This document shows positions 37,454-45,669 of a DNA stretch of 64,000 bases, piece after piece; position 1 is the stretch's first letter, and the number at the start of each line of letters is the position of its first letter. Source of the stretch: Methyloligella solikamskensis (GTDB taxonomy: Bacteria > Pseudomonadota > Alphaproteobacteria > Rhizobiales > Methyloligellaceae); NCBI RefSeq assembly GCF_042676065.1, contig NZ_JBHTJO010000001.1, positions 1,364,001 through 1,428,000 on the forward strand. The letters are read 5' to 3'. Made by a program: the position numbers and the translations under genes. Below the pieces are notes generated by a model. The model saw nothing but the letters and a program-made list of their open reading frames with translations. It ran no database searches and was not told the origin of the DNA.

Positions 37454-37548
37454 CGTCATGCTGAGGTGCCCGCTTTGGCGGGCCTCGAAGCATGGGGCCG
37501 CATCCTTCGAGGCCCGGCGCATTCTGCGCCGCGCACCTCAGGATGACG
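37454..37548. repeat. Second palindromic intergenic repeat (CGTCATGCTGAGG type)
   Basis: The left arm (37454-37494) runs from CGTCATGCTGAGGTG to GCCTCGAAGCATG and the right arm (37501-37548) from CATCCTTCGAGGC to CACCTCAGGATGACG, with a GC hairpin inside each. The sequence type is familiar from Bradyrhizobium and related genomes. It is unlike the first repeat 60 bases away, so two families are placed side by side in one 295-base gap. Confidence 0.75.
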
Positions 37549-37573
37549 TCGATAGGTGAGGAGAAGCCTCGAC

Positions 37574-38176
37574 TTACCCGGCGTCTTCGACCCGGGGCTT
37601 CTGCTTCATGCCGAATAGAGCAGGGATATCCAGGAAGCGCGCGGTGGCCCGGCAATAGGCCTTGTAGGTGTCGCCGTATTCACGCTCCAGCCAAGCCTCC
37701 TCAGTCAGCGCCATAAGCACGTAGACGCAAGCCATCACGAAGCTCTGGGCAATGGTGAGGTAGGAGTTGGCGAAGATCGAAAGGCCGATCAGTCCCATGA
37801 TCGAGAAGGTGTACTGAGGATTGCGGCTGATGTGATAGAGGCCGCCAGTCACCAGCCCGTCGGAGCCGCAATAAGTGTTGCCGAGGCCGAGATTGAAATA
37901 GCCCAGCACGGTGATGCCGAAGCCGATCACGAAGAGCGGCACGCCGAAGATGAAGCGCGTCGCATCGAGCAGCGGCACGGCGTTCCAATCGAGAAGCCCT
38001 AAGATGAAGGCGAAGAGCATTCCGCCGCGGAAGAGCGTCCAGAAGGTGATGCTCTGCCAGGTGCCTGGCTTAGGGGTGGGCCAAATCCGAAACGGGGGGA
38101 AGAACAGCGTGGCAAGGAGCAACGCGTTCAGGGTGAGGCCCATCAACAGGCCGATTGCGAAAACGATCTCTGTCAT
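37574..38176 (-). CDS. Isoprenylcysteine carboxyl methyltransferase-like membrane protein
   Basis: Integral membrane protein of 200 residues with about five helices, in the ICMT/PEMT-like methyltransferase group. The C-terminal SAM-binding signature is recognisable: GGLYHISRNPQYTFSIMG followed by a helix and EEAWLEREYGDTYKAYCR. Bacterial members methylate small or lipid substrates; the actual substrate is unknown. ATG 38176 is a clean start; an upstream in-frame TTG at 38191 is possible. It stands alone between the intergenic repeats and the hexomutase gene. Confidence 0.8.
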   Translation of the reverse strand: MTEIVFAIGLLMGLTLNALLLATLFFPPFRIWPTPKPGTWQSITFWTLFRGGMLFAFILGLLDWNAVPLLDATRFIFGVPLFVIGFGITVLGYFNLGLGNTYCGSDGLVTGGLYHISRNPQYTFSIMGLIGLSIFANSYLTIAQSFVMACVYVLMALTEEAWLEREYGDTYKAYCRATARFLDIPALFGMKQKPRVEDAG

Positions 38177-38254
38177 GTTGGCGCGAACCAAACAGATTCA
38201 TTTTGCAGATTTGCGACACTGTATCAGAAGCCTGCCCCTTTCGATATCCGCAGC

Positions 38255-39754
38255 TCAGATCTTTTGATTGTATTCCCCAACCTCCGGCTGCTTGGAGAGC
38301 ACCGCGTCGATCTCCTCGAAGATGGAGCGCATGTTCGCTTCAGAAGTCGGGCTCTCGACCACCACCACAAGCTCCGGCTTGTTGGAGGATGCGCGGACCA
38401 GACCCCAGGTGCCGTCCTCCAGCACGATGCGGACGCCGTTCACGGTGATCAGCTCGCGGACCTTCTGGCCGGCCAGGGTCTCGCCCTTCTTCTCCAGATC
38501 CTGGAAATGCTCCACAACGCGCTCGACGACATCGTATTTCTGCTCGTCGTCGCAATGGGGCGACATGGTCGGCGACTGCCAGGTCTGGGGCAGGGCATCG
38601 CGCAGCTCGGCCAGGGTCTTGTCCGGATTGCGGTCGAGCATTTCGAGCACGGCGATGGCCGAGACCAGACCGTCGTCGTAGCCACGGCCCAAGGGCGGGT
38701 TGAAGAAGAAGTGGCCGGACTTCTCGAAGCCGACCAGCGCGCCGGTCTTGTGACTGTAGCGCTTGATGTAGGAGTGACCGGTCTTCCAATAGTCGGTCCT
38801 GGCGCCGTTCTCGATGAGAACGGGGTCGGTCTGGAACAGGCCCGTCGACTTCACGTCCACGACGAAATGGGCGTTCTTGTGCAGCTTGGAAATGTCCCGG
38901 GCCAGCATCACCCCCACCTTGTCGGCGAAGATCTCGCGGCCTTCATTGTCCACCACACCGCAGCGATCGCCGTCGCCGTCGAAGGCGAGGCCGAGATCGG
39001 CCTTGTTCTCCAGCACCGCATCGCGGGTGGCGTGGAGCATGTCCATGTCTTCCGGGTTCGGGTTATGGGCGGGGAAGGTGTAGTCCAGCTTGCAATTGAG
39101 CGGGATTACCTCGATGCCCAGCATCTCCAGCACGTGGGGGGCGAAGGCGCCGGCGGTGCCGTTGCCGCAGGAGACGACCGCCTTGATCTTGCGCTTGAAC
39201 TTCGGGCGGTCGGTCAGGTCTGCCATGTAGCGCTCGGGCAGATCGTCCACATAGATGTATTTGCCGCCACCAGGCGTGGGGAGATCGCCGGAGAGCACCA
39301 GCTCCTTCAGGGCCGTCATGTCTTCCGGCGCGAAGGTGAGCGGGCGCTCGATGCCCATCTTGATGCCGGTCCAGCCATTGTCGTTATGGCTGGCGGTGAC
39401 CATGGTCACGCCTTCCACATCGAGGGCGAACTGGGCGAAATAAGCCATGGGCGACAGCGCCAAGCCGATATCGTGCACCTCGGCGCCGCCCGCGAGCAGC
39501 CCTTCGATCAGCGCCGCCTTGATGGCGGAGGAATAGGAGCGATAGTCGTGACCGACCACGAAGCGGGGCGGAACGCCCTGCTGCTTCGCAAGCGCCGCGA
39601 TGCCGAGCCCCACCGCTTGGATGCCCATGAGATTGATCTCCTGGGGGTAGAGCCAGCGGGCGTCGTATTCGCGGAAGCCCGTGCGCTTCACCAGCGGAAG
39701 CCGTTCGAATTCGACGGTGTTGGGTTCGAGGTCTTGGCGTGGTTTGGCGAACAT
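38255..39754 (-). CDS. Phosphomannomutase/phosphoglucomutase
   Basis: Alpha-D-phosphohexomutase of 499 residues that interconverts hexose 1- and 6-phosphates, feeding GDP-mannose or UDP-glucose and so polysaccharide and glucan synthesis. Motifs are FREYDARW at the substrate entry, VGHDYRSYS, the phosphoserine loop TASHNDNGWTGIK, the magnesium loop DGDGDRCG and the sugar-binding GFEKSGHFFFN. ATG 39754 follows AAGGGGGCAGG; the longer frame to 39952 has no ribosome site. The family is close to bacterial ManB/AlgC-type enzymes but with a longer alphaproteobacterial form. It could supply precursors for OpgH, though the genes are distant. Confidence 0.9.
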   Translation of the reverse strand: MFAKPRQDLEPNTVEFERLPLVKRTGFREYDARWLYPQEINLMGIQAVGLGIAALAKQQGVPPRFVVGHDYRSYSSAIKAALIEGLLAGGAEVHDIGLALSPMAYFAQFALDVEGVTMVTASHNDNGWTGIKMGIERPLTFAPEDMTALKELVLSGDLPTPGGGKYIYVDDLPERYMADLTDRPKFKRKIKAVVSCGNGTAGAFAPHVLEMLGIEVIPLNCKLDYTFPAHNPNPEDMDMLHATRDAVLENKADLGLAFDGDGDRCGVVDNEGREIFADKVGVMLARDISKLHKNAHFVVDVKSTGLFQTDPVLIENGARTDYWKTGHSYIKRYSHKTGALVGFEKSGHFFFNPPLGRGYDDGLVSAIAVLEMLDRNPDKTLAELRDALPQTWQSPTMSPHCDDEQKYDVVERVVEHFQDLEKKGETLAGQKVRELITVNGVRIVLEDGTWGLVRASSNKPELVVVVESPTSEANMRSIFEEIDAVLSKQPEVGEYNQKI

Positions 39755-39956
39755 CCTGCCCCCTTGATTGGCTGATCTTTTCGACCGGCGTTGGCCCGGC
39801 CCGTTCGACGAATGAATGGGCCCGACATTGAGTTCCGCCGTCTCATAGCGGGCCGTGCGGGCAAAACAAAGGCTGTTATGGCCGTTCAGCGCTAAACTGG
39901 CCGGCCGGCCGGACAGGCAGTGCACCGCTGTGAACCGACGAGAGGAGCCCATCCGT

Positions 39957-40343
39957 ATGTTCAGCTACATGATGATCGGCACCAACGATCTGGCTCGCGC
40001 CATTCGTTTCTACGAGCCGGTCATGGCCGCGCTGGGACACTCCCGCTTCGCCGAGGACGATCCTACAGGTGCTGCCTGGGGCGTGCCCGATCCAGGGCCG
40101 CATATCATGGTCGCAGAGCCGCTCGACGGCAGGCCGGCGACGGTCGGCAACGGCATGATGATCTCGTTTCTTGCGACGGACCGGGAGACCGTCGACCGCT
40201 TCTATGCGGCGGCCATGGCGAATGGGGGCACGGACGAAGGGCGGCCCGGCCTGAGGCCCCATTATGGGCCGAATTTCTATGCGGGGTACGTCCGGGACCC
40301 GGACGGCAACAAGCTCAACGCCGTCTGCTACGCGCGTGAATAG
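39957..40343 (+). CDS. VOC-family (glyoxalase/bleomycin-resistance fold) protein
   Basis: Small protein of 128 residues with the paired beta-alpha-beta-beta-beta motifs of the vicinal-oxygen-chelate family. It starts MFSYMMIGTNDLARAIRFYE and ends with YVRDPDGNKLNAVC, typical of a subgroup annotated as glyoxalase or dioxygenase-like. A metal could be bound, but the canonical ligands are not secure by eye. ATG 39957 follows AGAGGAG. It is divergent from the hexomutase gene and convergent with the retropepsin genes. Substrate unknown. Confidence 0.82.
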   Translation: MFSYMMIGTNDLARAIRFYEPVMAALGHSRFAEDDPTGAAWGVPDPGPHIMVAEPLDGRPATVGNGMMISFLATDRETVDRFYAAAMANGGTDEGRPGLRPHYGPNFYAGYVRDPDGNKLNAVCYARE

Positions 40344-40355
40344 GCGGGTCCAACG

Positions 40356-40913
40356 TCAGCGGGTGAGGACGAGCTGCCCGTTCTCGATCTCGAAGCGCTT
40401 CAGCTTGCTCAGGAAGCTCATGCCCAGGAGGTTCTGGGCCAGGACGCCGCGCTCGGCCACAACGGCGGGAATGTCGCGCAGGAGGATGCCGCCGACCCGG
40501 ACCCGGCTCAGCCGGACGGGCGCCACCTGGGCGATGCCGTTGGCCGTCTGGACCTTGCCGGAAAAGTTCAGGGTGTTGGGAAACAGGCCAGACCTTTGGG
40601 CGTCCTCATAGGTGAGGACGACCAAGGTCGCGCCCGTATCGACCATGAAAGGCAGGATGTGCCCGTTGACCACCGCATCGGTCGAATAGTGGCCATAGCC
40701 GTCCTGCCGGATGCGGACGATGCCGCCGCTGCTCGCGACGTCCTGGGGCCGTTCGCCGAGCTCCTCGGGGCTGAACTCGGCCATCACGTCGCCGCGGACA
40801 TCCAGCACCTTGCGCTGGATATCGTCGTAGAAATAGACGGCGAGGAAGACGACGAGGAGCCCGAAGGTCCAGCCGAGGGCTTCGCGAATTAGGTGCCTGG
40901 TGCCGGAGGTCAA
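40356..40913 (-). CDS. Retropepsin-like aspartic protease (TIGR02281 type), copy 2
   Basis: Protein of 185 residues with one N-terminal membrane helix (about 12-30) and a clan AA aspartic protease domain facing the periplasm. The active-site motif is FMVDTGATLVVLTYEDA with Asp92, and the FLxxLxRF(E/S) tail (GMSFLSKLKRFEIENGQL) is as in the TIGR02281 family. It should be active as a dimer, like retroviral proteases. The start is TTG with GGAG at 6 bases; the first ATG would remove the membrane anchor. It lies 43 bases after a longer paralogue on the same strand. Natural targets are unknown. Confidence 0.85.
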   Translation of the reverse strand: MTSGTRHLIREALGWTFGLLVVFLAVYFYDDIQRKVLDVRGDVMAEFSPEELGERPQDVASSGGIVRIRQDGYGHYSTDAVVNGHILPFMVDTGATLVVLTYEDAQRSGLFPNTLNFSGKVQTANGIAQVAPVRLSRVRVGGILLRDIPAVVAERGVLAQNLLGMSFLSKLKRFEIENGQLVLTR

Positions 40914-40956
40914 AGCCGTCTCCGCGAGGTTGGCGCGGCGGGCTTCGTGAGGAGCG

Positions 40957-41667
40957 CTAGCCGCGCAAGGTCAGGTAGTTTCCGGAAAATTCATAAGACC
41001 GAAGGCGGCTTAAGAAACTCATACCGAGCAGGCTCTCGGACAAGCTCCCTTCGCGTGCAACGAGAGCGGCGACATTCTCAAGCTTGAGCGGGCCGATGGC
41101 GACCTCGCCGAGGCGGACGCGTGCGGCCAATGTCTTGCCGTTGGCGGTCAGCACGGGGATGTTGTAGCGCAGCTCGCCGGTATCGATGCCGATCTCCTCG
41201 GCGTCCTCGGCGCGCAGCACCACGGTGGTGGCGCCAGTGTCGACGATCATGGAGGTGGGCGTGCCTTCCACATCGACCATGGCGGTGAAATGACCGCCAA
41301 GGCGCTTGCGCAGCTTTACCTCGGGCCGGCCGCTTTCGGTCTCCTCGACGACCACGCCGCGGCCCGGCATCAGCTCCCCCATGACCCGGTCGGCCATGGG
41401 CAGGAGGTCGGTGCGGTAGGTGTAGATGGTCACGAGCGCGAGGCCCAGCGCCGCCCAGGTGATCAGATCCCGGACCATGGCGCCCGCCTTGCCGCCATAG
41501 CGGGCGAACATGCCGCCGCCGAGAAAGATCAGCAGGGCCAGGCTCATCACCACATAGCCGAAGGATTCCGCATCCAGGTTGGCGACGTCCTTGGTGGAAT
41601 CGCTCAGCAGGAGTATGGCGCCGAAGGCGAGAACGAAGAGGGCGATCCAGGTGGACAAGGAGGTCAC
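40957..41667 (-). CDS. Retropepsin-like aspartic protease (TIGR02281 type), copy 1
   Basis: Protein of 236 residues, a paralogue of the next gene with extra membrane helices: three hydrophobic segments near 5-20, 33-52 and 66-84 precede the protease domain. The catalytic motif SMIVDTGATTVVLRAEDAE and the C-terminal GMSFLSRLRSYEFSGNYL match its neighbour. The start is GTG 41667, with GAAAGAG upstream. The two genes probably form an operon, and tandem duplication with gain or loss of membrane segments is the simplest explanation. One might work as a heterodimer with the other. Targets unknown. Confidence 0.85.
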   Translation of the reverse strand: MTSLSTWIALFVLAFGAILLLSDSTKDVANLDAESFGYVVMSLALLIFLGGGMFARYGGKAGAMVRDLITWAALGLALVTIYTYRTDLLPMADRVMGELMPGRGVVVEETESGRPEVKLRKRLGGHFTAMVDVEGTPTSMIVDTGATTVVLRAEDAEEIGIDTGELRYNIPVLTANGKTLAARVRLGEVAIGPLKLENVAALVAREGSLSESLLGMSFLSRLRSYEFSGNYLTLRG

Positions 41668-41807
41668 TCTTTCATTGAAGCAGGGTGGCCACGCAGCGGC
41701 AGTCTCCGCGCCGCTATACCGGTGTCACGACGCTCGACCGATCACGTATGTAGGGGCTGAAATAGCCGAGCACAACGCGGCCGTGCATTGCCGCGCCTGC
41801 GCCGCTG

Positions 41808-43406
41808 CTAGGCGGAACGGCGGGCGTGCTGTTGCCAGAGCCAGGGACGTTTCCGCTCCTGCTTGTCGGCTTGGGCGGCCGCGGCTTCCTCTTCTTCCTG
41901 GCGCCGCTTCTCGCCCGGCTCCTCGATGCGGGGCAGGGCCTCTGCGAGGCGCTTGCGCGGGAAAGCGATGGTCACCTCGGTGCCGTAGCGCAGCTTGCTC
42001 TTCAGCTCGAACGTACCGTCGTGAAGCTCGGTCAGCGCCTTGGTGATGGGCAGGCCGAGCCCGGTGCCGCCTTCGGCCGTCTCGTGGGCAAGGGAGCCCT
42101 GGCCGAAGCTCTGCAGCACCCGCGGGATCTCGTGTTCCGGGATGCCGGGCCCGGTATCGCGCACGCTCAGGAACTGCCCACCGCTCTCGGTCTCCGAGAT
42201 GGTCAGGGTGATGGTGCCGTTTGGCGGCGTGAACTTGATGGCGTTGGACAACAGGTTGAGGCAGATCTGGCGGATAGCGCGCTCGTCGGCCCAAAGCTCG
42301 GGCAGGTCGGGCTCGAAGATCTCCTTGATCTTTAGCCCCTTGTTCTCCGCGCGCACGCGCACCAGCCGGTGGCAGTCCTCCACGATGTCGGTGAGGGCGA
42401 CGGCGGATTCGTGAAGCTGATAGCGGCCGGACTCGATGCGGCTGATATCCAGCACCTCGTTGATGAGATTGAGGAGGTGCTGGCCGCTGTGATGGATGTC
42501 GTTGGCGTATTCCTTGTACGACGGATTCGAATGCGGCCCGAGAATCTCCGCCCGCATGATTTCCGAAAAGCCGAGGATCGCATTCAGCGGCGTGCGCAGC
42601 TCGTGGCTCATGGTCGCCAGGAAGCGGGACTTGGCGACATTGGCCTCCTCGGCCCGGAAGCGGGCATCGTCGGAAATCGCCTTGGATTGCTCCAGCTCGG
42701 CGATCAGGGCGTCCTTCTCCGCCCGGAACTCCAGCATGGCGAGGACGGTGCTGTTCACGCCGTTCATCAGCCAGATGAAATAGATGTGCACGCCCACCGC
42801 CATGGCCGCCATGGCCCAGTAGAACGGGTTGTCGAGCAGCACGAAGCGCACGACGAGCGCCGCCGTCATGGGAAGCGTGCCTGCGTAGACGATGGACATG
42901 TTGGTCGATGCGAACAGCATGCGCATCGAGATGACCACCAGCACGGAAGCGAAGATGAAGGTGTGGGCGGATTCGCTCTGGGTGTCTGCGTTGATGAACA
43001 CCACGCTCGCCCAGCAGACGCCGTAGAAGAATTCTGCCGCGGTGATCTTCGCCCGCCACCGGGCGGTGTCGACCTCACCCTTCACCGTTTTGGCGAACTG
43101 GCGGCAGAGGATGAGCAGAATGGCCTTCGACACGAAGACCATGCCGAGCCAGTAGATGAGCGGTGTGACCGGCGCCCAGAACATCATGCCCATGGCCACG
43201 ATGATGGCCAGCAGGGGCGTGGTGAGCGCGGCTGCGAGCTCGTTCTTCACGAACATCAGCAGCAGGTCGTAATCGAACTCGGGCTTGAAGCCGCTCTTAT
43301 AGGTGAGCTTCTCGCGCGCTTCCTGGACGCTGCGCGAGGACCGTCGCTTGGCGTTGGCCGCAGCTGTGGCGGCTGCGCGGTTTTCGGCTGACGCGGTAAC
43401 ACTCAT
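41808..43406 (-). CDS. Membrane sensor histidine kinase (hybrid-less, multi-TM)
   Basis: Kinase of 532 residues. An N-terminal basic tail (about 1-50) is followed by five or six membrane helices (55-225), a coiled-coil (230-258) and HisKA with His268 in TMSHELRTPLNAILGFSE. The ATPase domain has NLLSNAIKFT, RDTGPGIP and GGTGLGLPITKALTELHDG. The FGPHSNPSYKEYANDIHHSG-like region resembles PdhS/PleC kinases, but the missing PAS domain and different FEQ box (LQSFGQGSLAHE) set it apart. The C-terminal tail is charged (KRRQEEEEAAAAQ). ATG 43406 is the likely start. No response regulator is adjacent, so it is an orphan kinase. Confidence 0.85.
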   Translation of the reverse strand: MSVTASAENRAAATAAANAKRRSSRSVQEAREKLTYKSGFKPEFDYDLLLMFVKNELAAALTTPLLAIIVAMGMMFWAPVTPLIYWLGMVFVSKAILLILCRQFAKTVKGEVDTARWRAKITAAEFFYGVCWASVVFINADTQSESAHTFIFASVLVVISMRMLFASTNMSIVYAGTLPMTAALVVRFVLLDNPFYWAMAAMAVGVHIYFIWLMNGVNSTVLAMLEFRAEKDALIAELEQSKAISDDARFRAEEANVAKSRFLATMSHELRTPLNAILGFSEIMRAEILGPHSNPSYKEYANDIHHSGQHLLNLINEVLDISRIESGRYQLHESAVALTDIVEDCHRLVRVRAENKGLKIKEIFEPDLPELWADERAIRQICLNLLSNAIKFTPPNGTITLTISETESGGQFLSVRDTGPGIPEHEIPRVLQSFGQGSLAHETAEGGTGLGLPITKALTELHDGTFELKSKLRYGTEVTIAFPRKRLAEALPRIEEPGEKRRQEEEEAAAAQADKQERKRPWLWQQHARRSA

Positions 43407-43666
43407 GGCCGCTACGCCTTTACCGGACGGAATGAAACTGACACGAAAAAGCACCCCAAGAGCCCCCGACCAGCGGCCTGGTCAGGGGTTGCCGCAAATC
43501 AGTTGCGAACTATGGGGTGAAAATCCCTAACGCGGCGTTTACTTTCGCGCCGGGCTGGCACGCCTCGTCTTCGCCCTTCAAGCGTGCCATACCGTTCAAG
43601 GGAGGCGACGCTTATCGCCGGGCCGGCTATTTCAGGTCCGGGCAGGGCTCTATATTGGAGAGGACC

Positions 43667-44410
43667 ATGCATTTGACGATTGTCGGCTGTGGCGACGCCT
43701 TCGGGTCGGGCGGGCGCTTGAACACCTGTTTTCACGTTCGCACGCCGGAAAGCTGCTTCCTGATCGATTGCGGCGCGTCGAGTCTTATTGGCCTGCAGCG
43801 CCTCGGGCTCGCCCCCAACGAGATCGACACCGTCTACGTCACCCATCTTCACGGCGATCATTTCGGTGGGCTGCCCTGGCTCCTGATCGACGCCAATCAT
43901 CGCAGCGGGCGGACGGCGCCGCTTACCATCATCGGACCCAAGGGGCTGGAGGAGCGGTTCGTCACGGCGGCGGAAGCGCTCTATCCCGGTGCCACGAAGC
44001 GGGAACGCGCCTTCGATCTGAAATTCGTCGAGATCGAGGAGGGGAAACCCCTCACCACGAATGGCGTCACGGTCACCGGCTACGAGGTGGAGCACCCTTC
44101 CGGCGCGCCGCCTTATGCGCTGCGCTTCGAGACAAACGGCAAGATTCTAGCCTTCAGCGGGGACACGACGTGGAGCGATAATCTTCCGAAAGCGTCGGAA
44201 GGCGCAGACCTCTTCATTTGCGAATCATATCAATTCGATCAGCCCAATCCGGTGCATCTCGACTTCAAGACGATCGATGGGAATTTCGAGGCTTTGGGTG
44301 CAAAGAAGATCCTGCTGACCCATATGAGCCAGGACATGATGGACCATGCAGGCTCGGTGGACGGAAAGCGCTATGCTGCCGCCGAGGACGGCATGGTGAT
44401 CGATCTTTAA
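43667..44410 (+). CDS. MBL-fold metallo-hydrolase (RNase Z-like)
   Basis: Cytosolic metallo-beta-lactamase fold protein of 247 residues. The metal motif THLHGDHFGGLPW (HxHxDH) is intact near residues 61-73, with further ligands in YEVEHPSG, FSGDTTWSD and LLTHMSQ. It looks like the RNase Z/arylsulfatase-type branch, but the C-terminal HxHxDH order alone does not tell the substrate. ATG 43667 follows GGAGAGG closely; the longer frame from 43517 has no ribosome site. It may share a transcript with the next gene, which starts about 45 bases on. Confidence 0.85.
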   Translation: MHLTIVGCGDAFGSGGRLNTCFHVRTPESCFLIDCGASSLIGLQRLGLAPNEIDTVYVTHLHGDHFGGLPWLLIDANHRSGRTAPLTIIGPKGLEERFVTAAEALYPGATKRERAFDLKFVEIEEGKPLTTNGVTVTGYEVEHPSGAPPYALRFETNGKILAFSGDTTWSDNLPKASEGADLFICESYQFDQPNPVHLDFKTIDGNFEALGAKKILLTHMSQDMMDHAGSVDGKRYAAAEDGMVIDL

Positions 44411-44455
44411 AGTCACGCGTTGATCTCCTGGATGCGGGAGGACACGACAGCCGAG

Positions 44456-45079
44456 ATGACACCGGAAAGCGCGAAGCTGGAGCGGCTGCTGGCCGAAATC
44501 AGGCAGTGCCGCTATTGCGTCGAGACGCCGGCGCGGCGTCCGCTCCCCCATGAGCCGCGGCCCGTCCTGCGGGCGAGCGCCACGGCGCGGCTGGGCGTCT
44601 GCAGCCAGGCGCCGGGCACCCGTGTGCATGCGTCCGGCAAGCCCTTCACGGACCCGTCTGGAAATCGACTGCGCGAGTGGATGGGCGTCACGCCGGAGGA
44701 GTTCTACGACGAGCGCCGGGTGGCCATCGTGCCCATGGGGTTCTGCTTTCCCGGACAGGATGCCAAGGGTGGGGATCTGCCGCCGCGCCGGGAATGCGCC
44801 GCCCTCTGGCATGAGCGCGTGTTCGATGCGCTGCCCGGGCTGGAGCTGATCCTCGCGGTCGGCTCCTATGCCCAGCACTGGCATCTGGAGGAGCGGGCCG
44901 GAAAGACCCTGCAGGAGACCATGCTCGCCTGGCGGGATCACCTGAACCGGCCTGAAGGCCCGCGTATCCTGCCCCTGCCGCATCCCTCCTGGCGCAACAA
45001 TGCCTGGCTGAAGCGGAACCCGTGGTTCGAGGATGAGCTGCTGCCGGTACTTCGCCGCGAGGTGCGGGCGTTGCTGTAG
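44456..45079 (+). CDS. Uracil-DNA glycosylase superfamily protein
   Basis: Protein of 207 residues of the UDG superfamily. It has a motif I-like CSQAPGTRVHASGKPFTDPSG, GFCFPGQDAKGGDLPPR, and the C-terminal motif PHPSWRNNAWLKRNPWFE with the HPS element. A CxxC (CRYC) near the start is present as in iron-sulfur UDGs, but I cannot place the other two Cys ligands confidently. The family includes DNA repair enzymes and members of unproven activity. ATG 44456 has GGGAGG about 14 bases upstream; ATG 44432 or the in-frame TTG at 44420 are alternatives. Confidence 0.75.
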   Translation: MTPESAKLERLLAEIRQCRYCVETPARRPLPHEPRPVLRASATARLGVCSQAPGTRVHASGKPFTDPSGNRLREWMGVTPEEFYDERRVAIVPMGFCFPGQDAKGGDLPPRRECAALWHERVFDALPGLELILAVGSYAQHWHLEERAGKTLQETMLAWRDHLNRPEGPRILPLPHPSWRNNAWLKRNPWFEDELLPVLRREVRALL

Positions 45080-45091
45080 CGCGCCGTGCGG

Positions 45092-45108
45092 TTAGAAAAA
45101 TAATCTAA
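45092..45108 (+). promoter_or_regulatory. Lrp-like operator upstream of the Lrp/AsnC gene
   Basis: TTAGAAAAATAATCTAA is an inverted repeat (TTAGA/TCTAA) in an AT-rich stretch. It matches 13 of 15 positions of the Lrp consensus YAGHAWATTWTDCTR. Its place, about 90 bases before the start of an Lrp-family gene, suggests autoregulation. AT-rich DNA can match such a degenerate pattern by chance. Confidence 0.45.
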
Positions 45109-45189
45109 TGGATTGGCTGTTGCGCCTTTTCATTTGCGCGTAGGCGCGCTATTCCCCTCAGGATTGAGAAATTTTTTATCGGGCCCCTG

Positions 45190-45669
45190 ATGACCCTCGA
45201 CCGAATGGACCGCAAGATCCTGGAGATCCTGCAGGAGGACGCCACCATTCCCGTCGCCGAAATCGGCAAGCGGATCGGCTTGTCCACCACGCCGTGCTGG
45301 CGGCGCATTCAGAAGCTGGAAGAGAACGGCGTGATCCAACGGCGGGTCGCGGTGCTCGATCCCAAGAAGGTCAATGTCGGGGTCACGGTGTTCGTCTCGA
45401 TCACCACCAGCCATCACGCCCAGGACTGGCTGGACCAGTTCCACGGCGTGCTGAGCGCGTTCCCGGAGATCGTCGAGTTCTACCGCATGAGCGGCGAGGT
45501 GGATTACCTGCTGCGGGTCGTGGTGCCCGATATCGAGCATTACGACGCGTTCTACAAAAAGCTGATCTCTCAGATCGAGCTGACCGAGGTGAGTTCGGCC
45601 TTTGCCATGGAGCAGATCAAGTTCACCACGTCGCTGCCGCTCGCCTATGCGGTGCCCGAGCCGGCTTAG
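45190..45669 (+). CDS. Lrp/AsnC-family transcriptional regulator
   Basis: Regulator of 159 residues. The N-terminal helix-turn-helix (LDRMDRKILEILQEDATI and IGLSTTPCWRRIQKLEENG, residues 2-45) is followed by the RAM ligand-binding domain (about 65-145; VSITTSHHAQDW, DYLLRVVVPDIEHYDAFY). An amino acid is the likely effector. It has a candidate self-operator upstream. It converges on the dehydrogenase gene with a 4-base overlap of the two stop codons, so the neighbour is not co-transcribed. Target genes unknown. Confidence 0.92.
   Translation: MTLDRMDRKILEILQEDATIPVAEIGKRIGLSTTPCWRRIQKLEENGVIQRRVAVLDPKKVNVGVTVFVSITTSHHAQDWLDQFHGVLSAFPEIVEFYRMSGEVDYLLRVVVPDIEHYDAFYKKLISQIELTEVSSAFAMEQIKFTTSLPLAYAVPEPA

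Noticed and set aside
37297..37548. A CRISPR array or IS ends
   Set aside because: The units are inverted and of two different types, there are no regular direct repeats with spacers, and there is no transposase frame in or near the gap.
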